From assembly GCA_024734555.1 (NCBI GenBank), contig JANPWX010000008.1, positions 7,307,933-7,371,932 on the forward strand: a stretch of DNA of 64,000 nt. Reading direction: 5' to 3'. The DNA is from Trochalopteron elliotii (taxonomy: Eukaryota; Chordata; Aves; Passeriformes; Leiothrichidae). The notes under the pieces are model-generated. The model worked only from the letters and a program-made list of their open reading frames with translations, had not been told where the DNA came from and made no database searches. Within the stretch, counting starts at the first letter, position 1, and each line of letters starts with the position of its first letter. Of this stretch, positions 48,344 through 61,184 are shown piece by piece. A program made the translations under genes and the position numbers.

Positions 48344-49384
48344 TATGTGTGAAGGAACTTTAAACAGCAGCAACTTCTGCTAGGAATTGCTTTGTAAAAT
48401 CATGTCTTCCAGTGTTTGGAATTTGGAGTGGTTTATTGAATTTAAGGCTGAAAGGTTTTGGAGACATCTCTGATGATTTTCTATCTTCACTAAATTTCTA
48501 CTGTACAAGACTATTAATCTGTTTATTTATTTCCATGAGCATTGTTCTTCATGCTCATCTGTTTTGCTTTTGAAATGGTTATACCAGGAAGTTACAATCT
48601 GGAAGAAGTCGACCTGAAACAAGCTGCTGTTTTCTTGGTTTTCCAACCTATCTCCTTTGTTTCTTTTATCTTGTCTATTTTTTCTTTAGAAAAAGCACAT
48701 GCTTGTAGAAATCTAAACCTGAAAACCTTCCTGTTTACTGGTACATTTAACTGTCAGATATACTGAAGGCTTTTAATAAACATAATTCTGCTTTGAAAAT
48801 AATCATATCTAGATAGAAAGATGTTTTCAGATTATAGATTTTAGATGGTTTTTTTGAATTGGTAGCTCTGAAGTAGCTTACTTTCCTTTCTTCATCCTGC
48901 AGCAAGAGCAAAAGTGCCCTTATGTTTTCTCGAGGCATAACATAGTTTGAAGTGTTTGAAAACTACATGCTGAAAATCCTCCATTTCTGGCTTTCCATTG
49001 AATCCAAGCAGTGTGCCAGTGCCTGGTGCTCCAGATACATGCAAATATATGTGCACCTGTCTGCAGTGGAGCTCTTCACATTGATAGAAATGTTGCTGTT
49101 TACTTCAGTGATTGCCCATTGAAATAATGATAGTACATTTATATTTAGATAGTAGCATCTATTTCAAATGATGCTGAAGAACCTTATCATCGTTGAAACT
49201 CTCTGTCAGTCATGAGGAATCCCTAGGGATTTCAGTGCATCGTGTTTGGATTTTATCACAGGAACAGGGATATGGAGATTTAGGGGATTTGGGGAGTGAT
49301 CTGAGTCAATTTAAACATCACTTTAAAGGGAAAAATCTTTGCTAGTTGTTGAACTTAAACATATTTTTGGTAACATGAAGCAAT

Positions 49385-50165
49385 TTTCAATCAAGGTGGG
49401 TGAAAAGATAACTGAAAAATTGACTGGACCATGGGGGCTGAAAGGGCAATGGTCAGTGGTGTTAAGTTCACCTGGTAGGCAGTTATCAGTGTCATGCCTC
49501 AGGATCTCATACTGGGACCAGGAGTATGTCATGTCTTTATTAACAACCTGAAAAAGAGGATGGAGTATCCCAGAAGATTTTCAGGTGATACCAGATTGTG
49601 GGATGGTTGCACAATAGAAAGCAGGGCTGCTACTCAAAGCAGCTGAACAATGATGAGAAAGTGGGCTGACAGGAGTATGACAAATCCAAGTGCCAAGACC
49701 TATAGATGGGATGAGGCAACCCATTTTCAGACAGGTGGAGGGCCAAACAGCTGGAAAGCAGATTGCCAGACAAAAAACCCCCAGGGCTGTCCTTGTGAAA
49801 AGCAAGTTTAAGGGGAATCATCACCGTGTCCTTGCAGCAGAGAAGGTCAAAGGCATTCTGTAATGTATTAGGAGGGCTGAGGGAGAGGATCCTCCCTCTC
49901 TGGTCTGGATGTAGTGTGGGCTCACCAGTACAAGATAAATAGAGATATACCAGAGTGAGGCTTGTGTGGGGCCACTGAGATAATGGGAGACTGCAGCATG
50001 AGGTGTATGGGGGAGAGGCTGTGAGCTGGGGTCCTTCAGCTTGGAGAAGAGGAATAGGAATTTTATTTCTGTGTACAGCTGCCTAATGGGGCCATGTGGA
50101 GGAGCTGGAGCCTGAGTTCTCTCAGAGGAAATCAGTGGAAGGATTAGAGGCAATGGGCAATATTT
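49385..50165 (+). mobile_element. CR1 LINE internal fragment lacking its 3' end
   Basis: The plus strand follows CR1 ORF2 in order. TCAGTGGTGTTAAGTTCACC, then GGGACCAGGA..TGTCTTTATTAACAACCTG corresponds to the VLFNIFIND region, CAGGTGATACCAGATTGTGG to the FADDTKL box, and ATCCAAGTGCCAAGACC to the NKxKCxVL segment. AAGGTCAAAGGCATTCTG matches KKANGIL, and GAGAGGCTGTGAGCTGGGGT then CTTCAGCTTGGAGAAGAGGA matches YEERLRELGLFSLEKR. It stops near TCAGTGGAAGGATTAGAGGC (the SDRTRGN segment), so the last part of ORF2, the 3' UTR and the octamers are missing. Many indels and stops; inactive. Confidence 0.9.
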
Positions 50166-50336
50166 CAGATCATTACTATGAGCTCTCTAAAACAGTCATG
50201 TACACATTCACTTTAGATCTATAAATATCTTCTAGAAGTTCTATTTTGACAGGATTTGGTTGGCACTGTATGTATCCAAGGAAACTACTTTCTTATCAAG
50301 TGGAGTTGAAACTGCATTAATATCCCATACATTAAA

Positions 50337-50350
50337 ATATATATATATAT
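50337..50350. repeat. (AT)7 microsatellite
   Basis: Seven AT units in an AT-rich context. Confidence 0.9.
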
Positions 50351-50736
50351 GCCAAATGAAAGATTTTTTTTAGTATTTTATATATGTACATCTAAACTGT
50401 GTAATTTTATTGAAATACTTTAAGTACAATTATTGGGCACTTAAAAACTACTGTGTTCTTTGTGTATACTGAATGTTCTTCCATTTCAATTTAGAGCTTG
50501 CAAATCTAAACCATGAGAATCCTTTTTACTGTCAAGTAATTATTTCTATTTTTTTTCCTAGAATGTAAGAGATGAATTTTTTAGCAAACACAATTCTAAG
50601 CTCATCTATCCGCATTTGTTCATGTGACAAATGAGGGGAGAAGAAAATACAAAATTATGTTTCTAAAGACAATTCAAATTTTTTTCTTTCTTATGCAAAT
50701 GGAAGTCTTTGGTATAAAATCATGCACAAGACTTTT

Positions 50737-50764
50737 AAAGAGAGGGAAAGAGAGGAGAAAAAAA
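50737..50764. repeat. Polypurine tract
   Basis: Twenty-eight purines in a row (AAAGAGAGGGAAAGAGAGGA then GAAAAAAA). It could form triplex (H-DNA) structures but is short. Confidence 0.8.
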
Positions 50765-51944
50765 TGGGATTACAGCTTTTATGTAATGATCAGCAATTTT
50801 TAAAGCTCTTTCTTTTTAATGTTGGGAAAAAATTATTTACCAGATCCAAGTAATATTTTTTAGTTGAACTAAATACTTTTGAAGACACTAATAATGGTTG
50901 TATTACCAGTAGGGCTACAAGCCAGTTAGTGCACCTCTTGTCCTCTAATTCACAAGTACCACTACAGAGAACAGACAGTGTGTGCAAGGCTAGCTCCCTT
51001 CTCCATGGCCTCAAAGGTGACAGTCCATCCTGCCTCAGCAAGGAAAAGGACTGGACAAAGCAAGGTTGGGATACACATGGCACATACATTTTCTACATCC
51101 TAAGCATTCATCTTCCATGATGAGCAGGAGAGCAAAGGGTGCCCAAGTTAATAAAGTGGTGTTAAAATATTACATTGAATTTCACATAAGAAAATTGCTG
51201 TGGTATTTCGCTTCAAATAATTTACTGAGGAAAAAATGCCATTTCTTTGTACTTTGAAGAATAATTTCCTTTTGATGCTTTAACTCTTAGCACCTTTTGG
51301 CTTTTAGTTTTAAATTACAGCAGTCCTTTTTCTGGCTTTTTCTCTATCTTAGGCCTGCTTCTGGAAATTACTTTTAGAGAAAATACATGTTTTGTTACTG
51401 CTCCAACTTCCAAACTCCAAGGAAAAGAGCATATCTCTTTTCCTATAGGACAAAGTAATGATTTTTAGAGGCGTAATAGTAGAGCTGAGGGAAAACTGCA
51501 AAATATATCAATAAACTGTTGATAAATGTAAAAATGGGTGGCTTAGCTGCTCCTTTACCCCTCTTCTGGCTTTTAGCAGGGAGCAGCTGACCATTACCAT
51601 GAGTTCTGCAGAAGATGCAGAAATATGCTTAGTACTCTATGAAAATATATTCTCTAAACTGTGCCTCTGAAATCAAAATAATTTAAATTCACAGATTTGA
51701 GTCCTTACACCACAAGTATTTTGGATGGGAGGAATTGCTCAGTTCCTTGTAAGTTTAAGATTTCTGAAAGGGAACTCCTTAAAAAACCTACAATAAACGT
51801 CTTTCTGCTTTCTTTGCACCTTGGACTGTGATATGTGTGATATTATGAAGTGCATAAACAATGCTGAGAGGAAATAAGATCTAATATAACTAATATTAGA
51901 GTAGTCTATTTTTAAAAAAAAGCGACCAGTAAAGCATATAGGTT

Positions 51945-51995
51945 CCCAAAAAAAACCCACAAACCAACCCAAAACCTTAGAAAACACAAACCAAC
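51945..51995. repeat. A/C-rich low-complexity tract
   Basis: CCCA8CCC followed by ACAAACCAACCCAAAACC and similar. It produces a spurious minus-strand frame at 51739-51999. Confidence 0.75.
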
Positions 51996-54900
51996 TCACA
52001 CAGCATTCATGATTTTTCCTTATTATGTTTAAATAGGTAGTTCCTTTTATGTTATTGCTTTTTCATAGCAAACCCAGAGATTTGTCGACTAATTTCACAT
52101 CTCTCTTATGAATACATTCATTCATTCATAGAACAAAACTACTCAATGATTCTCACAGCACTAAGATGCCCCTAAAATTTGTTCCATAGGAGTTTTATGA
52201 GGAAGCAGTGAGAAAGCCATGAACACACAGTGGCACAAAAAGCACCAATTACCTGTTTATGCCTTCAGCATTTGTCTGGCAAAGTCAATTCCAAGAGCAA
52301 GGAGGTCCCAAGAAGAGGCTGCAATCTTCTGGTATGGAAGTAGAACCCAGATGATTTTCCAGAGTCTTTTTGTTCCTCCAAGAAACTGGACAATCTTTTC
52401 CTACTCGTGTTCAACTTGTAGGGGAGAAATATTATGCTAACTGTTGAGGGGCTAAATTGGCTTTTCAGGAGTGTGATGTCATTGTAGCTAAGAAAACATA
52501 CCATTTATTTACAAGGTTGGACCACAGTGTCACAATTTATATGATAAATTAACCCCCGAGATCTCATAATTGGTGGAGATGGGATTTGACCAGTGTAGGA
52601 GATCCTAAGCCCTCAAGAAACAACTGTATCGCAAAGGAAAGGGTTAATCTAAGTGACACTTCTTACATAAATATCTAATACTAAATATGTTCCTTAATAT
52701 CTGTTAAAAACAAACCATATCACTCATTTTGCTGCAGTCCTCACCACTGGTGGTCAGTGAATCCCTCCTATGTATTTCTGTCTTTCTCTATAAGGGCTTC
52801 TCAGGCATTTTGTCATGCCTGAACATTAATTTGGTATTTCTGTATTCCCTTCTGAAAGTGTGTGACGTGATCCATACATCTAAGCATTGTACAGGCTAAC
52901 TAAATAAAACTTTTCTTCGTCTTTACAATCCACACTAAAGCCTTCGAAGGCTAAAGCAAAGTGAGAAGAAGATGATACTGAGTCTTTCCAGTAATTTTTC
53001 ATCACATCCTGGGAAGGAAAGCAGAGTCACAGCCGTTTGGGTTTGGAACCAGGAATCTTGTGTTATCTGTCATGCCATAGATGGGATGGAGGCTCTGTGC
53101 TTGGAAATGGTGATAATTTGACCTATTTTATTTGTCTTATGTTGCAACTTCTGCTTCTCATGATTCTGAAAGCAACTCCATTGCTCACAAAAGAAAATGA
53201 AGCAAGAGTGGAATTGCAAAGGCATTTTTCTCTGCAGTGCATAAAGCTACACATTATGCTGGTGTTGCAAATATCTGCACATGACTGGAGAAGCCATCAG
53301 ACTGTGATGTGTCCAAAAATAAGTGAAAACTTTCCTAGCAGAGTGGCAGTGGAGAAGCTTTTACACGGCTCAGGAGGAAACGCAAAGCTTTCCTTGAAAA
53401 ATATCCAGTTTAATGTTAAAGCTTTTATTGAATTCTTATATGTGGCTTATTCATGGAGAACTCTCCAAAGCCAAAATAAGTATCCCAGCATACCTTTTTA
53501 GAATCTGAAAATTGTACAGATATCTATAATATTAGAAAGTAAAACATTCATCCATTTTAATGCTGGCCACAATAAGATACACCTAAACTAAATACACCTT
53601 CAAAACATGACCATTTCTTATTGTCAGAGGTCTTCTTTCTCTTATGTTTTAACATATGCTTTTATCACAAAAAATAATTTAAAATATTGAATATAAAGAT
53701 ATATGAAAAGAGTTATACAAGTATTCATTGTTCCCTGAATTTGTTAAACTTACTACTTGTTAGAGGGAGTTATGATGAATAAGATGTATAATGCTTAATT
53801 TCTGAGAGAGGACACGATTTTAACTTCACTGTCTTTTATTCTAAGAAACTGCTCATTAGTTGTTGCAGTAGGGCTTTGAAAGCTTTATACATTGTAAAAA
53901 AAAAATATTAGCTGCTGTCCAGACTCATAATAGTGCCTGATGTAACAAAAAAAATAGGTCATAATGCTGCAAAAACCAATACCCATCAACTCACTGGGAA
54001 AAACACAGATGCAACAGCTCAAAACACTGATTTATTATCTCCCAAACCTGTAGCTAATTTGCACTGCATAAGAATAATTTAAGTACGAGCCCTGGAGATT
54101 ATCATAATTTAAATGTGTGAGAAGAATTCCCAGTTTCCTGAGGAAATCTTGATCCTGATAAACAGATAAATTTTATCCTAAGTCTCAGTTTGTCTTCTTA
54201 CCTGCACTCTCATACACATGTCCAAACTCAGCTCTGGTGAACAGCAAGGAGCTTAGCTGGTGCAAATGAGGGGCAAACATTGCCTGATCAACTTAATCAG
54301 AAAAACCTTGGCTTTCAGATTCACCCAAGGGTGATGTGTGTTTCATTTCTGGCCAGTGTGACATTGCACATATTTTTGCATGCCAAGTTGCATCAGGCTG
54401 CCATGGAGAGCAAACAAGTGAAATAACAAGTCCCCCTGGCATGCTGTGGTATAAAATCTGTGACCCAGATACTCCTAGCTCTGCACATAGCACAGTTCAG
54501 AGCTAGAGGGGTGACAAGACAGATTTATGCTGCTGGAACCTGGTCCGCTTAAGACAGATCCTCAGGGAAAATACCAGGAGCTTGCTTGTACTGGGGTACA
54601 GGAACTAGCAATCAGCAGACTGCTGAAAATTCCTGGCCACTTCTTTTTGCAAGGGGCCAAGGCCCCTTTCCCAGCAGTTTACCTGCGTGAAATGGTGACC
54701 TCTGAGAGTAAGTGCATTGGCTTTGAGACTGTGGGAGGACATACTCTGAGTTACCTTTTCTAAACCCTAGGAAAACTTGGAAGGAAAAAGAACATGTGGC
54801 ATTGACCTTTACCAGTGGATGCCAGGATACAAGGAATGTGTTGGAGAAAAGTAGTTACATTCTTTCTCATAAGCCAGTAATTTTTTTGAGACAAGGACAT

Positions 54901-56665
54901 TTTTTCATCTAATTTCTCATCAATTATTCTCTAAGTTGTCCCAAAGTAAAGTGTAAGGGCTGGCAGACTCAGCCCTCTTGATGGTGCCAACAGCAATGCT
55001 GTACCTGTGCCTTATCTTTTTCCTTCAGGGAAAAATAAGAGAAACCCAGAGAGGCCAGACTAGACTATGGAATGTCCTTGGCAGGAGGGATTGACGTCCT
55101 TTGTGTTGTGGGGGCTTGTGTATTTTCATCATTATTAAGGTCCTGATTCAGGAAAGTGAAAAAAACCTTTCCATGACTTTCAGCATGAGAGGATGCCTGA
55201 TTTTGCAGAGAATGACCTCAACAAGAATACTGCTCTAAAGTACTGGAGAGCATCTGCTATTTCTTTGTATTCCCAGATGGAATAATATCTAATACCCAAA
55301 GTAATGTTTCTGCTTAAAGTGTCTGGGAGTTCAGCAGTGAGCTGTAGTTTAACCTTCAGATTTTATGCAGTCTATGTCACTCTCCTTCAATAAATATCTA
55401 ATGTACATAGCATATTCAGAGAGTTTTGGTAAGCAAGTCTACAGCCTCTCCCAACATAGCCAAGGTGTTACTACAGAAAGGGGGAGATGTGAGAATATGT
55501 CAAGATTAGAAGTGCATTATAGTTAAACCTTCTGGATTGTGTGCATGGACAATGAGCTCCAGGATTCTCATCGTAAATATCTGTTTGTCTGAGCTTTCTA
55601 ATAGCTGAGAGGACAAGTGATTTCAGTTACAATGTAAGGGAAAAAAAAGCTGTCCCTCATAGGTCATTCTATACCTCTGCATACTGGATTTAAGAAAAAA
55701 GAAAGCCAGCCTCTAAAAGAAATTATTCTGAATTGTCCTTGACAATTGTCAAAGACTAATTATTCTGCTAATGTTGTGTGACTTACTCAAAGGCTATTTT
55801 TACCATGAAATCTTCCTCACTATGAGAGTGCTTCATTCTGCTTCAGTAGTTAGTGATATGTCCTTGAAACACTGGTCCTAGGTTTTGAAATTATCAAGGG
55901 CTTTCTAAAACGCAGTTTACTTTGTAACTGAACTGATTCTCTCTCTTTCCATCTCATGGCATTCAACAAAAGCAAGTTTTCATAAGCAAATGCAGAAAAT
56001 AACTACAATGCCTTGATTTAAATCCATATGTGCTTATGAATACATGAACATATGCAAAATAATAATATTGTATGGATTTGAAAATATCTAGGTCCTCTGT
56101 ACATATCAGAACACAAATGTTCATTATAGATCCAAATATAATTATACTAGATCGTGTTGTCTTTTTCTTCTCTCTTAATTTAGTGCCAGGGTTTTGTTCT
56201 GAGGGCAGTAGTATGACGTCTCAGTGTCAACAAGCACTCCTTGAATGGTGCAATCAGGAAAGCTCTGCTGATTTCATGCAAAACATGTTGATTCTCATGT
56301 CTGGTGAGATTTACAATTTACTTTTCTACTGTGGACATTTTGTAAGGTACACAGAACTTTCTGGATGATAATGAATATTCATATATTTAGAATAGGGATT
56401 AAAAATTCTAGGAACATTTTGGGAGCAGTTTCTGAATAGAGACTGTGGTTGTTCTGAGGAAGAACTTTCTCTTGCATTTGCAATACTGCTTACAGTGTTG
56501 GGGAAAAGCAGATCCACAGGGCACATAACAAAAAAACTTGCTGGCTGTGCTTTAATATTGGATGAGTATTCCTAGACAAGCTTCTTCTCCTAATCAACTC
56601 CCATGAATTTCCTGAACATATTCTCTGTTACTCTCAAAATCTTATTTCTCTTTTTTCATGTATGT

Positions 56666-56686
56666 GGGGGTGGGTGGGGGGGAGGG
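56666..56686 (+). other. G-quadruplex motif with single-base loops
   Basis: The plus strand reads G5-T-G3-T-G7-A-G3. Four G-runs separated by one-base loops form the most stable class of parallel quadruplex known from model sequences. It stands alone in an AT-rich, G-poor neighbourhood. Whether it folds in cells or has any role is unknown. Confidence 0.85.
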
Positions 56687-57575
56687 ATTTTGGAAGACAG
56701 TAAACATAGTTTACCACTATCCAATAATTTTTGAAGAATGTACTCAAGTGGGAAATAATATTTGATCCAAAAAATCTGAGTCAAAGTAATTTATTTCTTT
56801 AGTGCAGTCAGGCAATATTTTTCTTTAGACTTATTTCTTCAAACCCATATTCAGTTATGAATAAAAGTTTCTAAAACACTTTAAACTTCAGGATAGAAAG
56901 AGTATGGTGGAGAAAGGTGACACTGGCATTGATGTTACTGTTATTGTGCTAATACAAGATCCATTGACCAAGAGTTTGTTATGTCCCTTTTGAAGCTGTA
57001 CAATAAATCAGTCTCCCTCTGGAGATGTTTGAAAGGGTGTAAACAAGGATGATGTACACAAATTCTTGGGGGGTATTTACTAACCTCTTCTCTAAAGTCA
57101 TCAATCACTTCAGCTGGGCCAAACTGACAGTGTCTGGAGGTCTCTTGGTTAATAAGACAGAATTAACATTTTCTACCATGTTATACCTTCCAGTCATCAA
57201 CACCCTTATCAGCTACACATTCTTATCTTTAGGAAAACATCCTTAAAGTCTTGTACATCATCATGAAAGCTGAAATTATAAACAGTGGCTTGAAAATTTG
57301 GAATGAAGAAGAATGCTGAATTTGTGTAGTTTACCTTACTTCATTGTAATTGAACCAGTATTTACAGCAGTATCTTTATTGCAATACATTTACAATGATA
57401 TACCAAGTTGGAAATGGTGATGTTAAATGTTGGGTTAAGGCTTAACATTGCTCACATTATACCTGTTTTGGAAGCCTGAGGATTGTTTCGCAGTGTATGA
57501 AATAGGACATTTAAATGGGGAAGTTGCAATATGGGTATTGACACATAAAACAGTGGATTTGTGGGTCTGAAGTTA

Positions 57576-57699
57576 AGATAAGCAATATTAAACACCTCAC
57601 ATTCTGCAGTTCAGATAAATAGAGCGATTCTTGTGTTATCTGTTGCAGATAAGCAAGTCTCTGAGAAATGTATTGTTGCAATCATCTGTACTTGATAGC
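57576..57699. promoter_or_regulatory. GATA-motif cluster
   Basis: Five WGATAR sites fall within 124 bases: AGATAAG (57576-57582), AGATAA (57613-57618), TTATCT (57636-57641, minus orientation), AGATAAG (57647-57653) and TGATAG (57694-57699). The third and fourth form an inverted pair around TGTTGC. Clustering suggests a GATA-factor-bound element; binding is inferred. Confidence 0.35.
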
Positions 57700-58480
57700 T
57701 TCCAGCTATATCTCTCCATTTGGCACTGAACCATGTAATGCAGTCTGTGGATCTAGAGGGCGTGTGAAACTGAGTCACAGCTCTAAAATCTTTCCCACTT
57801 TGTCTTAGCGTGCATCAGCATTTCTTTTAGCACTGCAGTCTGGGTGAAATGTTCATCTGTTAGTGGGATTACTTAGCTCTGTCAGGGTTAATGTCTTTGT
57901 TTCTAAAAGGCTTCTTTTCTGAGGTACACTGTAGATTAATTTCATGTCTTCTCCCACCATCTGATCTTTAAAGGTAATGGCTTTCAATTGAACTCTTTAC
58001 CAAAACTTCTGCAAGGGATTCTCTCTTTTATTATAAGGGTGACCCTAAGATTCTCACAAAACTGTAGCTTTGATTTTCTTACCAATCGTATTCTATAAGC
58101 CAGTCTCCGCTCTACCCTCTCTAAAAGGTACATTTTGTTCCTGCACGTCCTCTTATGCCTGGAAAAAGTGGATTCAAATAGAAGGAGTTCTTTACATCAG
58201 TCTTCATGTCCTGAGCAGCCTAGAAAGACATGGCAAAAGGTAAAAAAGCAAACACTTGTGCTTGAGATCAAAGATTTGGGGAGTATTTGTGCTTCCTTTG
58301 CAAATGCCAAAAGTACTAGATATATAGTTAAAACTAGCCCTAGTAAAAGTGAAAACATTACGCTAAAAGCTCAGTTCTAACTTGCTGCTGCCCAACTTGC
58401 AGTCCATTTACATGGGTGGAAAGAGTGTGACTGACTTAATCACGAAGCTTAAAAGTGAACCATTATTTAATCACACTATC

Positions 58481-58520
58481 CTAGAAAGAAAAAAAGAAAG
58501 GCAAAAAAAAAAAGTGAAGG
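58481..58520. repeat. Purine-rich A/G tract
   Basis: Almost uninterrupted A and G, including an A7 run and an A11 run, broken by one C. No retroposon body is recognised upstream. Confidence 0.75.
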
Positions 58521-59508
58521 GAAGATGTTAAAAATATTCTTTAAGGTGATGTAAAAGGTTTGTCACCTAGGTGATGTCTGTGAGGAAGATTTAAATTTGT
58601 TAGCCTGCTAATTTATGTTGTTTATTTTTGAATTTCTAATCAACTTCAGTCAAGAATTTCTTACAATAAAAGTCCAGCCATAGATCTCCAAAATAAGTTT
58701 TGATTTGCTGTTTTGTTCACAATGACTAGCCTCAAGTTTTATTGTATATTATCCAAAATATAAATTTGGTTGAGGAGTGGAAATAATTATAATAAACCTT
58801 GCTTAGTGTTGCACATAAACCACCAGCTTCCTTTCCAGTGGATGGGAACACACCAGAGTATGGACAGTCACCAATATCAATAAACTGTTTGCTGCAATAG
58901 GTGTGTGGAATGCATTGGCCTTTCTAAATAGTAATTTGGCTTTCCTTTCCTTAATCCACACAAAAGTAAAGAGATCCTTCTGCCTTACTCAGGTAGCTGA
59001 TAAGGATGCAGACTGTGAGTAGGACTGATGACATTTCCTACGTGTCTTCTCTTCCAAGAGCTGCTTCTTATGTGTTGCAGTGAACCTGGATATAAAGAAG
59101 CCATGTAGAATGTGCTGAGTGTGCTGATGAAAGATGGCCAGACAGTTGGGATGACTAATAATGTTTATGTTTGCAACAAAGATGTGCATTTCTTAATTGG
59201 AGCCTAAACACTACAGCATTTATGTGGAGATTAATTCACCAAAAAAGAGATTCCTGTACAGTTCTGGAAGTTCAACTCTTAAATGTCACATTATCACCAT
59301 ATCTCCATTTCCTCAAATGCAGAATAAGGCGTATCTGAAACCAAAAACTGAAAAGCATCCAGAAGGGACTATAAATTGCTGTCAGTACTGGCATCTACCC
59401 AGAGGAAGCCCTTGTAGTTTCACTTCTCAATGGCATGTTTCAATTCTTACTCAGACCTATTTATGTAGGAAGGAAAAAATAGTTAAAGAAGCACAAACTG
59501 TGTATGTT

Positions 59509-59520
59509 TATATATATATA
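59509..59520. repeat. (TA)6 microsatellite
   Basis: Six TA units. Confidence 0.9.
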
Positions 59521-61165
59521 CAAAAGGATAAAGATGATGTTATACATTTTAATTACCTAAATTGGGAACAAATTTGTTACCAGTTTTACTGATATAAATA
59601 AATTGAAGTAAATGAAACCACAGTTGTCTGGAAGAGACCATTTTTCATCTCAATAAGCATTTTCTACATATGATCCAAGAGGGAATATAGTTTGATTCTC
59701 AGACAAAATAAAAAAATCTTTAGGGAACAAGTTAGTAATCTCTCCACTGCAGGGTTGAGGATGTTCTGCCCTATTGATAGAGGTTCAAAGAAAATCTCAG
59801 GACTGGTGATACTCATGCAACTTTGTTCTAAATTTGCTACATATCCTTTTACCATGTTTCTCCTCTCCTTTGAAGTCTCTGTCTTGTCTTTTACTTTCAA
59901 TTTTGCAGCCTTTAGTAGAAAAATTTCCCCAGACTTGGTGGATAAGCAAGTACTAATAATAATACCATCATTCAATGTAGATGTTAGCACTGGTTTTAAT
60001 ATTCTTTAGTGATAGCCCTGCAAACCAATAGAACTCCTGGTAATTATCCTGATGTCTCTCCTTTTCCTTACCACTCCTTGAACTGTACTTTTTGAAATGT
60101 GAAATTTGTGTGAAAATGTGTTGATTTTAACTTTCCTAGCTTAGTCAATCTAACTTAGATACATTATTCAGAAAGAAGGGTGTACACTAAGGTTTTACTC
60201 TTGCAGCTTTGAATTGTTGTCAGGTCACTCAGCTGGAATATCCAGCGTACAAAACAAAATGGTAGTTGCAGTAGGAATCTACAGAAAATAATGGGTCAGT
60301 GTTCCTCAAGAAAAGTAAACTTGAATCTGCCCTTCTTGAAATCATTTGAATTTTTGCAATTATTTAACAAAAATATGGTTGAGGTTGTGTGGGAATTACT
60401 TGGAACAGATTTTAAAATATTGTAACAGTACAGTATTGGTAATTGGCAATCTTTCCCTCTTCCTTACAGCATTCTGATTATTTCTGTATCTGGTTTTGAT
60501 TTTTTGTTCCATTTTTAATGCAGCAAGAGCATTACATTTCAGTCAATTACAAGAGTATGTATTTTGTTTCCTTCTGATGGTTTCTCATATCTTTCCAATA
60601 CACAGTAGTTATATGATATCTCTTAATTGCTCGAGGTCATAGGCATACAATACCAAGACAGACAGGCAGAACATCACATTAAAAATCTGAATTGCACACG
60701 TCCACATGAAACAGCCTAGAAAAGGCAGATCTTATTTCTAAGATGCATCAGAATAGTCCTCTACCTCTTCTTTGTTCTGTTAAGACTTTTATATGTTGAT
60801 AATGCAGAGATGCTGAAAAAACAGGAAGAGATCAAATAACTTCATAGTCACAATTCACCATTTCTTTCAAACTTTCATATTCTGCAGATGTAAAAACGGT
60901 TTTAACTCCTGTTTTACATATGAGGTCATGTTTAATCTTCAGTGAAATGCTTAAGAGTCTTCATATTAGTTTCAACATGCATTGGATCAGATTATCAGAT
61001 TATTTGACACATGACATTCAAATGGCATTTATGTGATTGCATGCTAGAATAAAATTATGAAAATTATCATACATTCTGCCAGAAAGACCAAGAAAAACAA
61101 CAAAAAAATGAAAGTATCAGACATGCTTTTGTAATGCACATACAATTTTAAATGCTACAAATTAC

Positions 61166-61184
61166 AACAACCTTAAAGGTTGTT
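61166..61184. other. 9-bp inverted repeat
   Basis: AACAACCTT and AAGGTTGTT flank a single A. Arms of nine bases are near what chance allows in 64 kb, so little weight should be put on it. Confidence 0.6.

Larger units (their letters stand above)
47142..49384. other. Non-coding interval
   Basis: Unique AT-rich sequence with the motif-rich block 47930-48130 and the hairpin at 48310-48343 listed separately. Short frames, such as 48542-48766, are hydrophobic because of T-richness and are not recognised. Confidence 0.5.
50166..56665. other. Non-coding interval
   Basis: Unique AT-rich sequence. A 154-codon plus-strand frame at 53037-53501 has no recognisable motif. A palindrome-like AAGGGGCC-AA-GGCCCCTT occurs at 54651-54668, and TTGACAATTGTCAA at 55739-55752. 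No gene supported. Confidence 0.5.

Noticed and set aside
53037..53501. 154-codon plus-strand open frame
   Set aside because: No domain recognised, AT-driven codons, and no supporting signals; consistent with the longest chance frames expected in 64 kb.
55739..55752. 14-bp perfect palindrome TTGACAATTGTCAA
   Set aside because: Several palindromes of this length are expected by chance in an AT-rich 64-kb window.
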